A DNA stretch of 64,000 bases from Brevibacillus formosus (GCF_003013405.1 NZ_PXZL01000013.1:473343-537342); one strand, 5' to 3'. Shown: positions 35,246 through 44,456, numbered from the stretch's first letter. Numbers and translations are program-made. Notes: generated by a model not told the origin, from the letters alone.

Positions 35246-35539
35246 TTGAATAACCTTGAAGACCTGAAGCACACATTGTCTTATATTCATTCTGAGCTTT
35301 TACGTATCGAAACCATGGCAGGAACACTGTCAACCATCGAGCGAGACCACTATAACAGACTCACTAATTTCGACCAAAGGGAGTTAATAGACATTGCGGT
35401 AGAAGAACAAAATGCATCCAGACAGCTGGGCACCATGAAGCAAATGTGTTTGTCCATGGCTCAAAAAATTGAAGGGCTACAAACTGCGATCATGAGTAAC
35501 GAACCTGGGGAGAGTGCCCGCCGTGTTGAGACTCATTGA
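35246..35539 (+). CDS. Small helical hypothetical protein
   Basis: The 97-residue protein is almost entirely helical and probably a coiled coil (YIHSELLRIETMAGTLSTI, QNASRQLGTMKQMCLSMAQK). TTG 35246 is 7 bases after GGGGTG; ATG 35231 has no ribosome site. Its 3' end overlaps the FMN glutamate-synthase gene by about 17 bases, so the two are probably cotranscribed. Confidence 0.6.
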   Translation: MNNLEDLKHTLSYIHSELLRIETMAGTLSTIERDHYNRLTNFDQRELIDIAVEEQNASRQLGTMKQMCLSMAQKIEGLQTAIMSNEPGESARRVETH

Positions 35540-36944
35540 AAATTTGATACGCTCTGCTTTGAATGAAACTGTAGATAAAGCGATTACAAGGGTGATAAAG
35601 GATCAGTACACGGAAAATTTATTTGAAATGGTGCCAGCTACAAATAAAGTGGGAATCACGAATTTAATGGAAATCGCTATGCGTGCCAATCAAGGAACTC
35701 CAATATCACGACCACTTGGCAGTCCGCTTCATTTTTCTCCTTGGGAGAAAATGCTTTTTAATCCTGTCCACCTTTTCCGCTTTCCTACTCCAGAGGAGGT
35801 AGGGATAAGCACGTCAGTCACGATAGGTCCTCGTGCCAGAAAGCCCTTAACAATCACTGTTCCAATCATGATTGCAGCCATGTCGTTTGGCGGTGCCTTA
35901 AGCAAAAATGCAAAAATAGCTTTGGCAAAAGCAGCGACAGCCATCGGGACAGCAACAAACACAGGGGAAGCGGGGCTGCTGGAGGAAGAACGCGATGCTG
36001 CTTCGCTCCTTATTGGGCAATATAACCGTGGGGGCTGGATGAATTCGCCGGATAAATACAAACGCCTGGATGCGATTGAAATCCAACTGGGTCAAGGTGC
36101 CCAAGGCTCCACCTCCCAACGAACCGCAGCAAAAAATATTGGTGAGGATTATCGAGAGGTTTTTGGTTTGAAACCAGGGGAAGACGCCTGGATTCATTCT
36201 CGGCTCCCCGACGTGAATTCGAAAGACGATTTTATAAAATTGGTCAGACGGCTGAAAAGCGAAACAGGGGTACCTGTAGGATTAAAAATAGCAGCAACGC
36301 ATCACATTGAAAAAGAATTGCAGATGGCAATAGAAGCAGAAGTGGATTTCGTGACAGTCGATGGCGCAGAAGGGGGAACTCACGGAGGGGCACCTACCTT
36401 GCAGGACGATGTTGGACTTCCTACATTATTTGCAGTCTCAAGAGCAACAGAATTCCTTGCGCGAAAAAGAATAGTCGATGATATCAGCTTGCTTGCGACC
36501 GGAGGGTTGGTGACCCCCGGACAAATGCTAAAAGCGATTGCTTTGGGAGCAGATGCAGTTTATATTGGCACAGCAGCGATTATGGCGCTGGTAAGTGAGC
36601 AAATGGTAAAAGCAGTTCCGTTTGAGCCTCCGACAAGTTTAGTAGTGTATACAGGGAAAATGACAGACCAACTCGATATTGACCAAGGATCATTGAACTT
36701 GATCCGATACCTTAGCAGTTGTGTCAAGGAAATGGAACAAGTAGCAGTTACTCTCGGGAAAACTGCCCTTACAGACATCGGAAAATCAGACTTGTGTACG
36801 TTGGACCCGTTCCTTGCAAAGGCGACGGGAGTTGAGTTGGGGTACGTGGCTCCGACGAATCAGGAACGTTTTTTTGAGGAGACAAATGCATTTTTCGTTA
36901 ACCCGGAAGACAAGGTAGATCCCGACCGAATTCCACTTCATTAA
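35523..36944 (+). CDS. FMN-dependent glutamate-synthase-domain protein (GltB-like, stand-alone)
   Basis: The 473-residue protein has only the FMN/synthase domain of glutamate synthase: IMIAAMSFGGALS, the NTGEAGLLEEE loop, the VDGAEGGTHGGAP active-site loop and the FMN phosphate site in LLATGGLVTPGQMLKAIALGADAVYIG. There is no amidotransferase domain. It resembles B. subtilis YerD-type proteins, whose physiological role is unclear. GTG 35523 is preferred (9 bases after GGGGAGA). Confidence 0.88.
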   Translation: MLRLIENLIRSALNETVDKAITRVIKDQYTENLFEMVPATNKVGITNLMEIAMRANQGTPISRPLGSPLHFSPWEKMLFNPVHLFRFPTPEEVGISTSVTIGPRARKPLTITVPIMIAAMSFGGALSKNAKIALAKAATAIGTATNTGEAGLLEEERDAASLLIGQYNRGGWMNSPDKYKRLDAIEIQLGQGAQGSTSQRTAAKNIGEDYREVFGLKPGEDAWIHSRLPDVNSKDDFIKLVRRLKSETGVPVGLKIAATHHIEKELQMAIEAEVDFVTVDGAEGGTHGGAPTLQDDVGLPTLFAVSRATEFLARKRIVDDISLLATGGLVTPGQMLKAIALGADAVYIGTAAIMALVSEQMVKAVPFEPPTSLVVYTGKMTDQLDIDQGSLNLIRYLSSCVKEMEQVAVTLGKTALTDIGKSDLCTLDPFLAKATGVELGYVAPTNQERFFEETNAFFVNPEDKVDPDRIPLH

Positions 36945-36981
36945 TTTCAAGGCGTAAACGTATACAAAGACAGTATGTAGA

Positions 36982-37013
36982 TGACAAGCCAACTGTGAGG
37001 GTTGGCTTGTTTG
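36982..37013. terminator. Bidirectional terminator
   Basis: ACAAGCCAAC / GTTGGCTTGT hairpin followed by TTGG on the plus strand, between two convergent genes. Confidence 0.7.
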
Positions 37014-37044
37014 GCTGTCTCATGACAAGGCAGTTGCTGTTCAT

Positions 37045-37626
37045 TTAACAAGGAAACAAGCATGCTATTTCAAGAAAAGCATCTTTCTCAAACAGGACTT
37101 TTCCGTACGTATCCAGGACTTCGGCTGTCGTATCCGCTTGTCTTGTCGCATATTCAGTAACGATGGAGACTGCGTTCTGATAATCCTCCGCCAAGAGAAA
37201 ATCTGAAGCCTGAAGCTTGAGTATATAGTTATCACGGTATACATACAGCTTTCCGCTAGAACGCATACGCTCAGGCATTTTCGAAGCACAGAAAGCCAAA
37301 TCTTCAAAGTCTCTGAAGTGTAAGAGCGAATATGCTGACTCAGGAAACACTATTTTGCTTCCTTCTGTTTTTTCTTCTTGGTTTTCCAGCAAGGTAATGG
37401 TGATATACATCCCTTGAGAGGGGACGAAAGCTACCTCCGTACGTGAAGGCATGTCCATTGCCGGAAAAGCTTGTGTAGATTCTGCAAACAAAAGCGCTTC
37501 GTCAATCAAATGGTTAATGATTGAAAGAGTGGCCTCGTGATTATTTTGATCATAGCCGCGCTCAGTCAGTTCACTCTCCGGCACAAAGATTGAAATGGTG
37601 CGGTTATCTGAAATTTCCATCTTCAC
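37045..37626 (-). CDS. MecA-family adaptor protein (divergent paralogue)
   Basis: The 193-residue protein resembles MecA/YpbH. The N-terminal half has the beta-ladder opening TISIFVPESELTERGYDQ, and the C-terminal half has HFRDFEDLAFCA, LYVYRDNYIL and an EYATRQADTTAEVLDTYGKVL ending. MecA proteins tether substrates such as ComK to the ClpC-ClpP protease. GTG 37626 is best placed after AAGGAGG. Low conservation makes target assignment impossible. Confidence 0.72.
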   Translation of the reverse strand: MKMEISDNRTISIFVPESELTERGYDQNNHEATLSIINHLIDEALLFAESTQAFPAMDMPSRTEVAFVPSQGMYITITLLENQEEKTEGSKIVFPESAYSLLHFRDFEDLAFCASKMPERMRSSGKLYVYRDNYILKLQASDFLLAEDYQNAVSIVTEYATRQADTTAEVLDTYGKVLFEKDAFLEIACLFPC

Positions 37627-37850
37627 AGCTGATTCCTCCTTCATTCATCGAAGTATATAAAATGAAAATCAGATATTGTCTTGGGCAGTAAATGCAGAAT
37701 TGATTATTAGGGGGTAGCATTTCAATATACGGTACTTTTCATGTTGCAACAATAGGAGATTGTTGGGCAGAACGTATCGTCCCATAAGCGGCTAATAATC
37801 GCATAAACGAGACAAACTACTGGTAACATGCATCCTGGAGGGGATTACAA

Positions 37851-38027
37851 TTGACTGAACAAAACAATCAGGAAGTGGAAAATAAAGAATTGAAAGTTCT
37901 GGGGACGCATGCAGCAGGAAGCACCGATTTGTTTGAAACTCGAAAAGCGTCGAAGGACGAAGTCGTCGAGGCGCCCAAACATCCTGGAGGCGCGGGCTCA
38001 TCCGGGACTTACTGAGATTTGCCTAGC
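37851..38027 (+). CDS. Small hypothetical protein, 58 residues
   Basis: TTG 37851 follows GGAGGGG at good spacing. The first 40 residues are polar and acidic (EQNNQEVENKELKVLG; RKASKDEVVEAP). The C-terminus is a basic amphipathic stretch (PSWRRGLIRDLLRFA). The layout, an acidic leader-like half and a basic helical end, is unusual. A bidirectional terminator follows at once. No recognised family. Confidence 0.5.
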
Positions 38028-38034
38028 ACAACAA

Positions 38035-38083
38035 AAAGAAGCGCCTCTGCCACGGCTGTAGCCGGACGAGGGCGCTTCTTTTC
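38035..38083. terminator. Bidirectional terminator
   Basis: AAGAAGCGCC / GGCGCTTCTT hairpin, with an additional CGGCTGTAGCCG hairpin in its loop, between convergent genes. Confidence 0.85.
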
Positions 38084-38090
38084 ATGATTC

Positions 38091-39695
38091 TTACAGTTTT
38101 TCACGTGCATGTGTAAGGGTTATCGAATTGGCAATGGCTGTCCACATATCCGTTGATTCAGAGCCAACGTACCAGTACGCGAGTCCACCAATTTGCCATT
38201 GCAGACTAGCCTGAGCCTTGAGCCCAATCGAACGGCTTTCTTCCAGCCAAATCGTGTGCGTGATGCCTTGCTTTTGATACGTCGAACGGTATTGTCCAAC
38301 TTTATCGTCCCACACTGTTTTTGCTCTGTATTGCGAGAGCAACTGGTAAGACTGAGGGATGCTGATATCTGTCGACTTCAATGTCCCATTCGATTGATAC
38401 CAGTCGCGTGTGTAAAGAGGCATACCGACGATCAGCTTTTGGGTTGGAACCTCGTCAAGCAGGTCGGTAATGACTTTCGTAAACCAAGGCAGGGATGCCA
38501 CGGAGCCTGCTTTTGACCCACCTACCCAATGCTCTTCATAGGCCATTACTACCAAATAATCCGCATGCTTTGCTAATTTAGCAAAATCGAAAGGGTCGCT
38601 CCAGTCTGAATCACCATCAGGCGGAATATCTACAGATAGGACAGCGCCTTTTGTGTGAAGAGCTGTCGCGAGCTCCTGGATAAACAAGGTGAAGTTGTTG
38701 CGATCCGCAGGAGAGAAGCCTTCAAAATCGATGTTAATCCCATCTAGCTGGTACTTATCAATGAATGAAGAAAGCTTTTGGACGGCTGCTTTTCGTTTAT
38801 TGGGATCGGACAGCATGGCGCGAGTGGCATCGGGATCAAATTTATTTCCGAATAGCGGCCACACCTGCTTGCCATTTGCCCGTGCCCAATGGACGAGTGA
38901 AGCATCCGAAAAGTCGCTAATCGTACCGTCTTTTTGCAGGAAGTACCAACGCGGCGACAGCGTGTTGACTCCGCTTTTCTTGACTTGTGCAATGAACTCC
39001 TCTGTCGTGGATTGGTATTGCCATCCGAGAGAGACAAGTGGCTTTGCTGTAACGTTTTGCTTCTTCAGTTTCTCCTGAATTCGATACAAAATAACAGCGG
39101 TTTCTTCTCTCGATAGTGCATGGGTCGGGCGGAAGTAGCCATTATAGCCAACCAACCATTTTTTCTGCATGGCGTGGCTGACTGAGGCGCGTGCCCAGCT
39201 GGAAATCGCATTGGCATCCTTCACGGGCAGCTGGTAAGAAGGCGAAATGCTCTGTTCCAGTGCACGTACGAGAAACGCAGCGGCCTCTTCGCGTGAGATC
39301 GTCCGCTTCGGAGCAAAAGTAGTAGGACCGATGCCATTCGCGATGTTAAGACCAGCAGCAGCTTGTACGTACCCGTATGCCCAAGAGTTTTTCGGGACAT
39401 CCGAGTAGGCTGCTACGTTGCTGACCACGGGTTTCATACCGAGCGTTCGTGTGAGCATCGCGACAAACTCAGCACGCGTCACAGGGCGAGTCGGGTGAAA
39501 ATACCCGTTTTCATCCCCAGCGATGACACCTGCCGCCTGAAGCGAACGGATTTGCTCTTTCGCATAGCTGTTTGCGATATCTTTTAAATTTTTCGTCGAT
39601 GCTGTGGATGCAGGGACTCCTATGGCAAAAGAGAGTCCGTACACCAGAAAAGCAAAGGAGACTAACCAGATATGTATGTTTTGTTTTTTCATCAT
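38091..39695 (-). CDS. Cell-surface SLH-domain protein with GH18 glycosidase domain
   Basis: The 534-residue protein has a signal peptide (about 1-30). It carries three S-layer-homology repeats (about 35-220; PTRPVTRAEFVAMLTRTLG, KRTISREEAAAFLVRALEQ, THALSREETAVILYRIQE) and a C-terminal GH18 domain. The DxxDxDxE-type catalytic motif reads LDGINIDFEGF. It should be anchored to the wall polymer and hydrolyse peptidoglycan or chitin-like glycans; related GH18 proteins act in spore germination. The ribosome site is weak; ATG 39695 or 39692 both possible. Confidence 0.88.
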   Translation of the reverse strand: MMKKQNIHIWLVSFAFLVYGLSFAIGVPASTASTKNLKDIANSYAKEQIRSLQAAGVIAGDENGYFHPTRPVTRAEFVAMLTRTLGMKPVVSNVAAYSDVPKNSWAYGYVQAAAGLNIANGIGPTTFAPKRTISREEAAAFLVRALEQSISPSYQLPVKDANAISSWARASVSHAMQKKWLVGYNGYFRPTHALSREETAVILYRIQEKLKKQNVTAKPLVSLGWQYQSTTEEFIAQVKKSGVNTLSPRWYFLQKDGTISDFSDASLVHWARANGKQVWPLFGNKFDPDATRAMLSDPNKRKAAVQKLSSFIDKYQLDGINIDFEGFSPADRNNFTLFIQELATALHTKGAVLSVDIPPDGDSDWSDPFDFAKLAKHADYLVVMAYEEHWVGGSKAGSVASLPWFTKVITDLLDEVPTQKLIVGMPLYTRDWYQSNGTLKSTDISIPQSYQLLSQYRAKTVWDDKVGQYRSTYQKQGITHTIWLEESRSIGLKAQASLQWQIGGLAYWYVGSESTDMWTAIANSITLTHAREKL

Positions 39696-39843
39696 ACATC
39701 CAGTATAAGGAGAGAGAACCATTCTTTCATTGGTCAGATTTTGGTAGAAACCTTGCAGGAGTGCCGGGGAACTCTTTTGTTGTAAACGCGATATGATATG
39801 ATGGAGGAAGAAGAATAGAGAGAATGAAGCGAGGCGGAGAGAA

Positions 39844-40818
39844 ATGGAAGACGTACTGATTGTAGGCGGTGGTCCTTGTGGACTGGCAGCGGCAATTGCC
39901 TGCAAGCGAGCTGGACTTGATCCCATCATTATTGAAAAAGGGTCGCTGGTCCATTCGATTTATCGCTACCCGACCTATATGATTTTTCATAGTACACCTG
40001 ATTTACTGGAAATTGGGGGCGTTCCTTTTGCTACGGCGAATGACAAGCCAACCAGACAGGAGGCGCTCAATTACTATCGGCTGGTAGCAGCGCGAGAAAA
40101 ATTGCGCGTGAATGTATATGAAACGGTGACAGGAGCGAAGAAGACACCAGCTGGCTTTCAAGTCACGACCACAGACCGATTCGCCAAAACACATACGTAC
40201 GAAGCGAAAAACTTGGTGATCGCCACAGGTTACTTTGACAATCCGAATCGACTGGGTGTACCAGGCGAGGAGTTGCCAAAGGTTTCGTCCTTCTACAAGG
40301 AAGCACATCCGTATACAGGGCTTGCAGTAGCGGTAGTAGGGGGAAACAACTCTGCCGTTGACGCGGCGATGGAGCTGGAGCGGGCGGGAGCAGAAGTAAC
40401 GGTGATTTGCCGCCGAACGGAGCTATCTGACAAGGTCAAGGCATGGACAAGACCTGTTTTTGAGAGTCTGATCAAAAAAGGACGCATCCACATGCTGTTC
40501 GGTGCAACAGTCGAGAGCATTGAGGAGCGTTCCATTAAGGTGAGAACAGGGGAGGAAGTCATTACGCTTGCCAATGACCATGTGTTTTCTCTGATTGGAT
40601 ACCGTCCGGATCGTACCTTCCTTCATTCGTTAGGGGTTATGATTGACGAGGAAACGGGAATACCAGTGCATCATCCCGAGACGATGGAGACGAACATTCC
40701 AGGTCTCTATATAGCGGGAGTCATTGCGGCGGGCCACCACGCGAACGCCATTTTTATCGAAAATGGAAGGTTTCATGGTGAAGGTATCGCCCGCCACATT
40801 GCCTCTCATAAGGAGTAG
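39844..40818 (+). CDS. ypdA: YpdA-type bacillithiol disulfide reductase
   Basis: The 324-residue flavoprotein has FAD motif VGGGPCGLAAA with the conserved cysteine of the YpdA/Bdr family, an NADPH motif VVGGNNSAVDAA and a C-terminal AGVIAAGHHANAIFIENGR. It uses NADPH to reduce oxidised bacillithiol. The ATG follows GAGGCGGAGAGA. Divergently placed from the SLH/GH18 gene. Confidence 0.88.
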   Translation: MEDVLIVGGGPCGLAAAIACKRAGLDPIIIEKGSLVHSIYRYPTYMIFHSTPDLLEIGGVPFATANDKPTRQEALNYYRLVAAREKLRVNVYETVTGAKKTPAGFQVTTTDRFAKTHTYEAKNLVIATGYFDNPNRLGVPGEELPKVSSFYKEAHPYTGLAVAVVGGNNSAVDAAMELERAGAEVTVICRRTELSDKVKAWTRPVFESLIKKGRIHMLFGATVESIEERSIKVRTGEEVITLANDHVFSLIGYRPDRTFLHSLGVMIDEETGIPVHHPETMETNIPGLYIAGVIAAGHHANAIFIENGRFHGEGIARHIASHKE

Positions 40819-40831
40819 TAGCTGCTATTGA

Positions 40832-41170
40832 TTAGAACTGCCACTCCAATTGTCTGCCACCAATGAGGTGGTAGTGCAAATGGAAGACGGTTTGTTGTCC
40901 GTGCTTGCCAATGTTGGTTACAATACGGAAGCCATCCTCTTTCACGCCCATTGTTTCTGCTACTTTTTGCAGAGACAGATGGAGGTGACCGATCAGCTCC
41001 TTGTCCTCAGGCTCGATAGCCAGAACGGATTGAATATGCTTTTTCGGAATCATCAGGACGTGAACAGGGGCAACAGGATTAATGTCGTGAAAAGCCAATA
41101 CATGCTCGTCCTCATACACTTTTTTAGACGGAATGTCTCCGTTTACAATTTTGCAAAATAAGCAGTCCAT
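40832..41170 (-). CDS. HIT-family (HINT-like) nucleotide hydrolase
   Basis: The 112-residue protein has the histidine triad HLHYHLIGG (H-x-H-x-H) near its end and the zinc-type opening CLFCKI. HINT proteins hydrolyse AMP-lysine and related phosphoramidates. ATG 41170 is preferred; the upstream ATG 41182 abuts the AAAGG site. Confidence 0.9.
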   Translation of the reverse strand: MDCLFCKIVNGDIPSKKVYEDEHVLAFHDINPVAPVHVLMIPKKHIQSVLAIEPEDKELIGHLHLSLQKVAETMGVKEDGFRIVTNIGKHGQQTVFHLHYHLIGGRQLEWQF

Positions 41171-41243
41171 AGGGCTATACATCCTTTCTAAAATGATAGA
41201 TCGTAAAGCCTACTTCGTCATGCGAGTAGGCTTTCCCTGTTTT

Positions 41244-42545
41244 TTACTCTGGAAAAGTCCGTTCCAAAAACTGAAGAACCTCATGCCAAGAGTGCTCGGA
41301 TGCGTAGGCGTTGTTTTTGGGCGTACCACCATTGAGCTGCGTGCGGGTCGTCGGTATGTAAGGAAAGCGGATCCCATGTCCTGTATCCGCGTAACGCAAA
41401 TGCACCACCGAATGAGCAAACTGATGGTCCTCTAACCGCTTGACCATTTGTTCACAATGCTGTGCTGCTGGCCACCAGTGATCGTCATCCGAGGAGAGGA
41501 AGAGGATCGGACCATTGATTTTTTCTACCGGAATTTCGGCATCCTCTAACCACTCACAAGCAGCCCATGCTTCAGTATGGATGTGATCGATACGTTGACC
41601 TGCTTCGAGCCGCTCCTGCGAGACTTTTGTCTGCTCCTCTGTCCATGGCACGAATGGAAGAGGTTCTCCTTGAAACGACCAAGAGGATTGCGGGGAGAAC
41701 GTATCTGATCCAGCGAATGCCTTATCTGTACCAATCGTAACGGTAGAGCTGGGACTCGAAGCAATAACAGCATGTACGTGTTGATCGATCGATGCTGTGA
41801 CTAATGCCAATTCTGCTCCTTTGGAGCGTCCGAATAACGAGATCTTCTCGGGGTGAACGGAGGGCTGCTGCTGCAGCCAATGAATGGCGCGTTGAACATA
41901 TTCGATCGGGATCTGGCGGATATCGTCAGGAAGATCATTGCATTGGAAGTAAGCAAGTGCTAGCGCCGGGTAGCCGTGAGAGGCGAACAAAGCTGCGAAT
42001 TGTGAGCAGGAACCAATTCCACCTTCGCTTCCACCAAGTACGACAATGGCGGGTCTTTGCTCAGTGTGAGGTTTTGAAAAATACAGACCGACTAACCCAT
42101 GGTCTGTCACTTTTTGTATCGACACGTCGCGAGAGACAAAAATACGTTTCACAACGGCTTTCGCTACGGGTTTATCGTAGACTTCTGCCGTCAGTTCGAT
42201 TTCAGTGGAGCGAGGGGTGAACTGAAAATCGTCCAGGGAATAGGCATGATAAAAACGCATGGTCTGGACATTCATCGACCAGAAAAGCCCCATCGGATCA
42301 ATTCCCTCATAGGTACCAAATAAGGGAGCTTGGGAAACTAAATCAACAGAGCCATTTTCGTCTGCTTGGAATATAGCATGTGATGATGCTGTCAAATCTC
42401 CTCCAGGCAACCCATTTTTTAGAGTGGCATGAAGAGTGATTAATTGATTGGGGATAAAACCGCTTAGCGAGATATGGACAGGAACATCTATTAAGGCTGT
42501 AGCAGGTGTAACTTCAATTTGTGGAAGTATCAATTTTGTCAACAC
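41244..42545 (-). CDS. BAAT/acyl-CoA thioesterase-like alpha/beta hydrolase
   Basis: The 433-residue two-domain protein has an N-terminal immunoglobulin-like thioesterase domain (about 1-135, VPVHISLSGF) and a C-terminal alpha/beta hydrolase domain of the BAAT C-terminal type. The nucleophile is Ser in LFGRSKGAEL, with Asp in SSDDDHWW and His in DTGHGIRFPY. Family members with Ser hydrolyse acyl-CoA, and those with Cys transfer the acyl group. The start is uncertain: GTG 42545, TTG 42542 or TTG 42533 near AAGGAG. Confidence 0.85.
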   Translation of the reverse strand: MLTKLILPQIEVTPATALIDVPVHISLSGFIPNQLITLHATLKNGLPGGDLTASSHAIFQADENGSVDLVSQAPLFGTYEGIDPMGLFWSMNVQTMRFYHAYSLDDFQFTPRSTEIELTAEVYDKPVAKAVVKRIFVSRDVSIQKVTDHGLVGLYFSKPHTEQRPAIVVLGGSEGGIGSCSQFAALFASHGYPALALAYFQCNDLPDDIRQIPIEYVQRAIHWLQQQPSVHPEKISLFGRSKGAELALVTASIDQHVHAVIASSPSSTVTIGTDKAFAGSDTFSPQSSWSFQGEPLPFVPWTEEQTKVSQERLEAGQRIDHIHTEAWAACEWLEDAEIPVEKINGPILFLSSDDDHWWPAAQHCEQMVKRLEDHQFAHSVVHLRYADTGHGIRFPYIPTTRTQLNGGTPKNNAYASEHSWHEVLQFLERTFPE

Positions 42546-42633
42546 TCCTTCCAGATTACGGGAACACTTGACACAGTCATTATAGTAGAATGAATAAAAG
42601 TTCGACGGGATGAAATGTGACGGTATGGTTAAC

Positions 42634-42670
42634 TTGACTTCTCGTCTGTGGTGTAACTATAATCATTACA
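42634..42670 (+). promoter_or_regulatory. Promoter and possible operator of the Rrf2 gene
   Basis: TTGACT, 18-base spacer, TATAAT (42658-42663). The inverted repeat TGTAA (42652-42656) / TTACA (42666-42670) brackets the -10 element and could be the autoregulatory operator. Confidence 0.65.
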
Positions 42671-42688
42671 ACGAAAGGGTGACAACGT

Positions 42689-43129
42689 ATGAAAATCAGC
42701 AGCCGTTTCTCCATTGCGGTTCACATTTTATCACTGCTTTCCATTGATTCTAATTCGCATTGCACTTCCGAATGGATCGCAGGTAGTGTGAATACGAATC
42801 CGGTCGTGATCCGACGTGTGCTGGGGCTGTTGAAGAAGGCTGGGCTCGTAAACGTACGTGCCGGAGCCGGCGGAGCTTCTCTCGCCAAGGAACTGGATCA
42901 AATCACGCTTCTAGAGATTTACCGTGCAGTCGATGTCGTGGAAGAAGGGCAACTTTTTCACATCCATGAGCAACCGAATCCCGATTGTCCAGTGGGAGCG
43001 AATATACAGTTTGTGCTGGAGTTGATCTTGACCCGTGCGCAGCATGCCATGGAGGATATTTTGGGCGGAGTTAAAATGTCCGAGCTCGTAGATAACCTGC
43101 GCCAGAAAATAACGGAAAAAGCACAATAA
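42689..43129 (+). CDS. Rrf2-family transcriptional regulator
   Basis: The 146-residue protein has a winged helix of the Rrf2 type (SSRFSIAVHILSLLS, TNPVVIRRVLGLLKKAGLV, wing AGAGGASLAKE). The three-Cys Fe-S cluster spacing of IscR/NsrR is absent. It resembles the YwnA-type Rrf2 proteins instead. Targets unknown; probably autoregulated. Confidence 0.88.
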   Translation: MKISSRFSIAVHILSLLSIDSNSHCTSEWIAGSVNTNPVVIRRVLGLLKKAGLVNVRAGAGGASLAKELDQITLLEIYRAVDVVEEGQLFHIHEQPNPDCPVGANIQFVLELILTRAQHAMEDILGGVKMSELVDNLRQKITEKAQ

Positions 43130-43131
43130 GA

Positions 43132-43166
43132 AAAAAATGCCCTTGCGTAAGCGAGGGCATTTTTAC
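43132..43166. terminator. Terminator after the Rrf2 gene
   Basis: AAATGCCCT / AGGGCATTT hairpin flanked by A-run and T-run, usable in both directions. Confidence 0.85.
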
Positions 43167-43214
43167 GAGAAAGGAGTGCCCGCATCCATTTTCCAAATAT
43201 TTCACGAATCCGAG

Positions 43215-44270
43215 TCAAATGGGGAGGGATGTTTCTTTTTCATGATGAAGCAGCCAGCGTTTGCATGAAAGTCCTCCTCCGTAACCTCCTAATTCACCAT
43301 TGGAGTTGATGACCCGGTGACAAGGAATGACAATCGCTAACTGGTTCGCACCATTTGCTTGCGCGACAGCACGAAAGGCACTTGGGTTCCCAATAGCTGC
43401 TGCAACCTCGGAATAGGATGAAGTTTGACCTGGAGGAATCGTTTGCAAATGCTCCCAGACCATTCTTTGAAAAGGGGATCCGCACAAAAACAAAGGCGTT
43501 GCAAATTGTGTTAGCTTTCCGTCAAAATACTTTTCTAACTCACGTTCAATCGAACGGATTGGCGCTGTGGAACCAGGGATAATCGCTGACCTCGTTCTTT
43601 GTCTAAGACGTTCAACTTCTCGTTCCAAGCCGCGGCGGTCAATGAATTCAAGTAGATATAGCGCTTCTTCATCTGCGATAGCTATCATGGGACCGAGTCG
43701 CGTATCCAGCCACGATGCCTTTAAGATATGATGGTCTCCAAGAAGAGTAGGTGCTGCCCCCATAATTCGTGAAAATGCGTCTCGAAAACCACTGCTGGAC
43801 TCGTAACCGGTGGATAGTTGGGCATCGATGATGGCTTTTCCTTCTCTGATTTCTTTTAGTGCAATCCCCATACGCCGCGCCCTTGCATATTCGACGAACG
43901 TCATGCCAAAACGCTTTTTGAATTGGCGTCTCGCTGTTGCAGCATCCACGGATAATCTTTGAAAGTCTTTTTCCGTCCAGCGCTGCTCGGGGTTTTCTTC
44001 TATCGCGTTTACTAGCAGACGCACGAGCTCTGAGACATGATTGGGATGTGAAAGTGGACGGCAGCGTTGGCAGGGCCGGAATGAAGCCAGGAGTGCTTGT
44101 TTGGCATGATCAAAAAACTCACAATTCATAAACTTAGGTTTTCTTGCTGGACATGTCGGGCGACAGAATACGCCAGTTGTCTTGACTCCAACGAAAAAGA
44201 CACCTTCGTATTCTGAATTTTTATCCAGTAACGCCTGATAATACTCGGACTTCATCTCGGCCGTTATCAT
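43215..44270 (-). CDS. ada: Bifunctional Ada: methyltransferase and transcriptional activator
   Basis: The 351-residue protein has an N-terminal zinc/methylphosphotriester domain (Cys36, Cys40, Cys67, Cys70; GVFCRPTCPARKP and FRPCQRC), an AraC-type helix-turn-helix (about 95-175) and a C-terminal O6-methylguanine methyltransferase with the acceptor motif IPCHRVI. It repairs alkylated DNA and activates its own response once methylated at the first domain. B. subtilis splits this into AdaA and AdaB; here it is fused as in E. coli. The ATG follows GGAGGGGGAAACAA. Confidence 0.93.
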   Translation of the reverse strand: MITAEMKSEYYQALLDKNSEYEGVFFVGVKTTGVFCRPTCPARKPKFMNCEFFDHAKQALLASFRPCQRCRPLSHPNHVSELVRLLVNAIEENPEQRWTEKDFQRLSVDAATARRQFKKRFGMTFVEYARARRMGIALKEIREGKAIIDAQLSTGYESSSGFRDAFSRIMGAAPTLLGDHHILKASWLDTRLGPMIAIADEEALYLLEFIDRRGLEREVERLRQRTRSAIIPGSTAPIRSIERELEKYFDGKLTQFATPLFLCGSPFQRMVWEHLQTIPPGQTSSYSEVAAAIGNPSAFRAVAQANGANQLAIVIPCHRVINSNGELGGYGGGLSCKRWLLHHEKETSLPI

Positions 44271-44403
44271 TTGTTTCCCCCTCCGTTTTTATGTTTTCAT
44301 TTTATCGCTCACCAAAAATGGCTGCAGCCGAAAATCGTACATTGATTTTTTCTCGTTCCTTCACTATGAAGTAACGAGGGCGAAGGGTGGACAGGATTTA
44401 AGC

Positions 44404-44432
44404 TGGAATTAGCCTGAAAATATAGATATAAT
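44404..44432 (+). promoter_or_regulatory. Probable promoter of the eut unit
   Basis: A clear -10 TATAAT (44427-44432) with a weak -35 (TGGAAT, 44404-44409) at 17 bases. It gives a leader of roughly 95 bases before the receiver gene. Confidence 0.45.
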
Positions 44433-44456
44433 AAACGTATTCAAAAATAGGCAAGA

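Noticed and set aside
39696..39929. Upstream extension of the SLH/GH18 protein by 78 residues
   Set aside because: The extension has no signal peptide at its start and overlaps the divergent ypdA gene and its ribosome site. The signal peptide begins at 39695.
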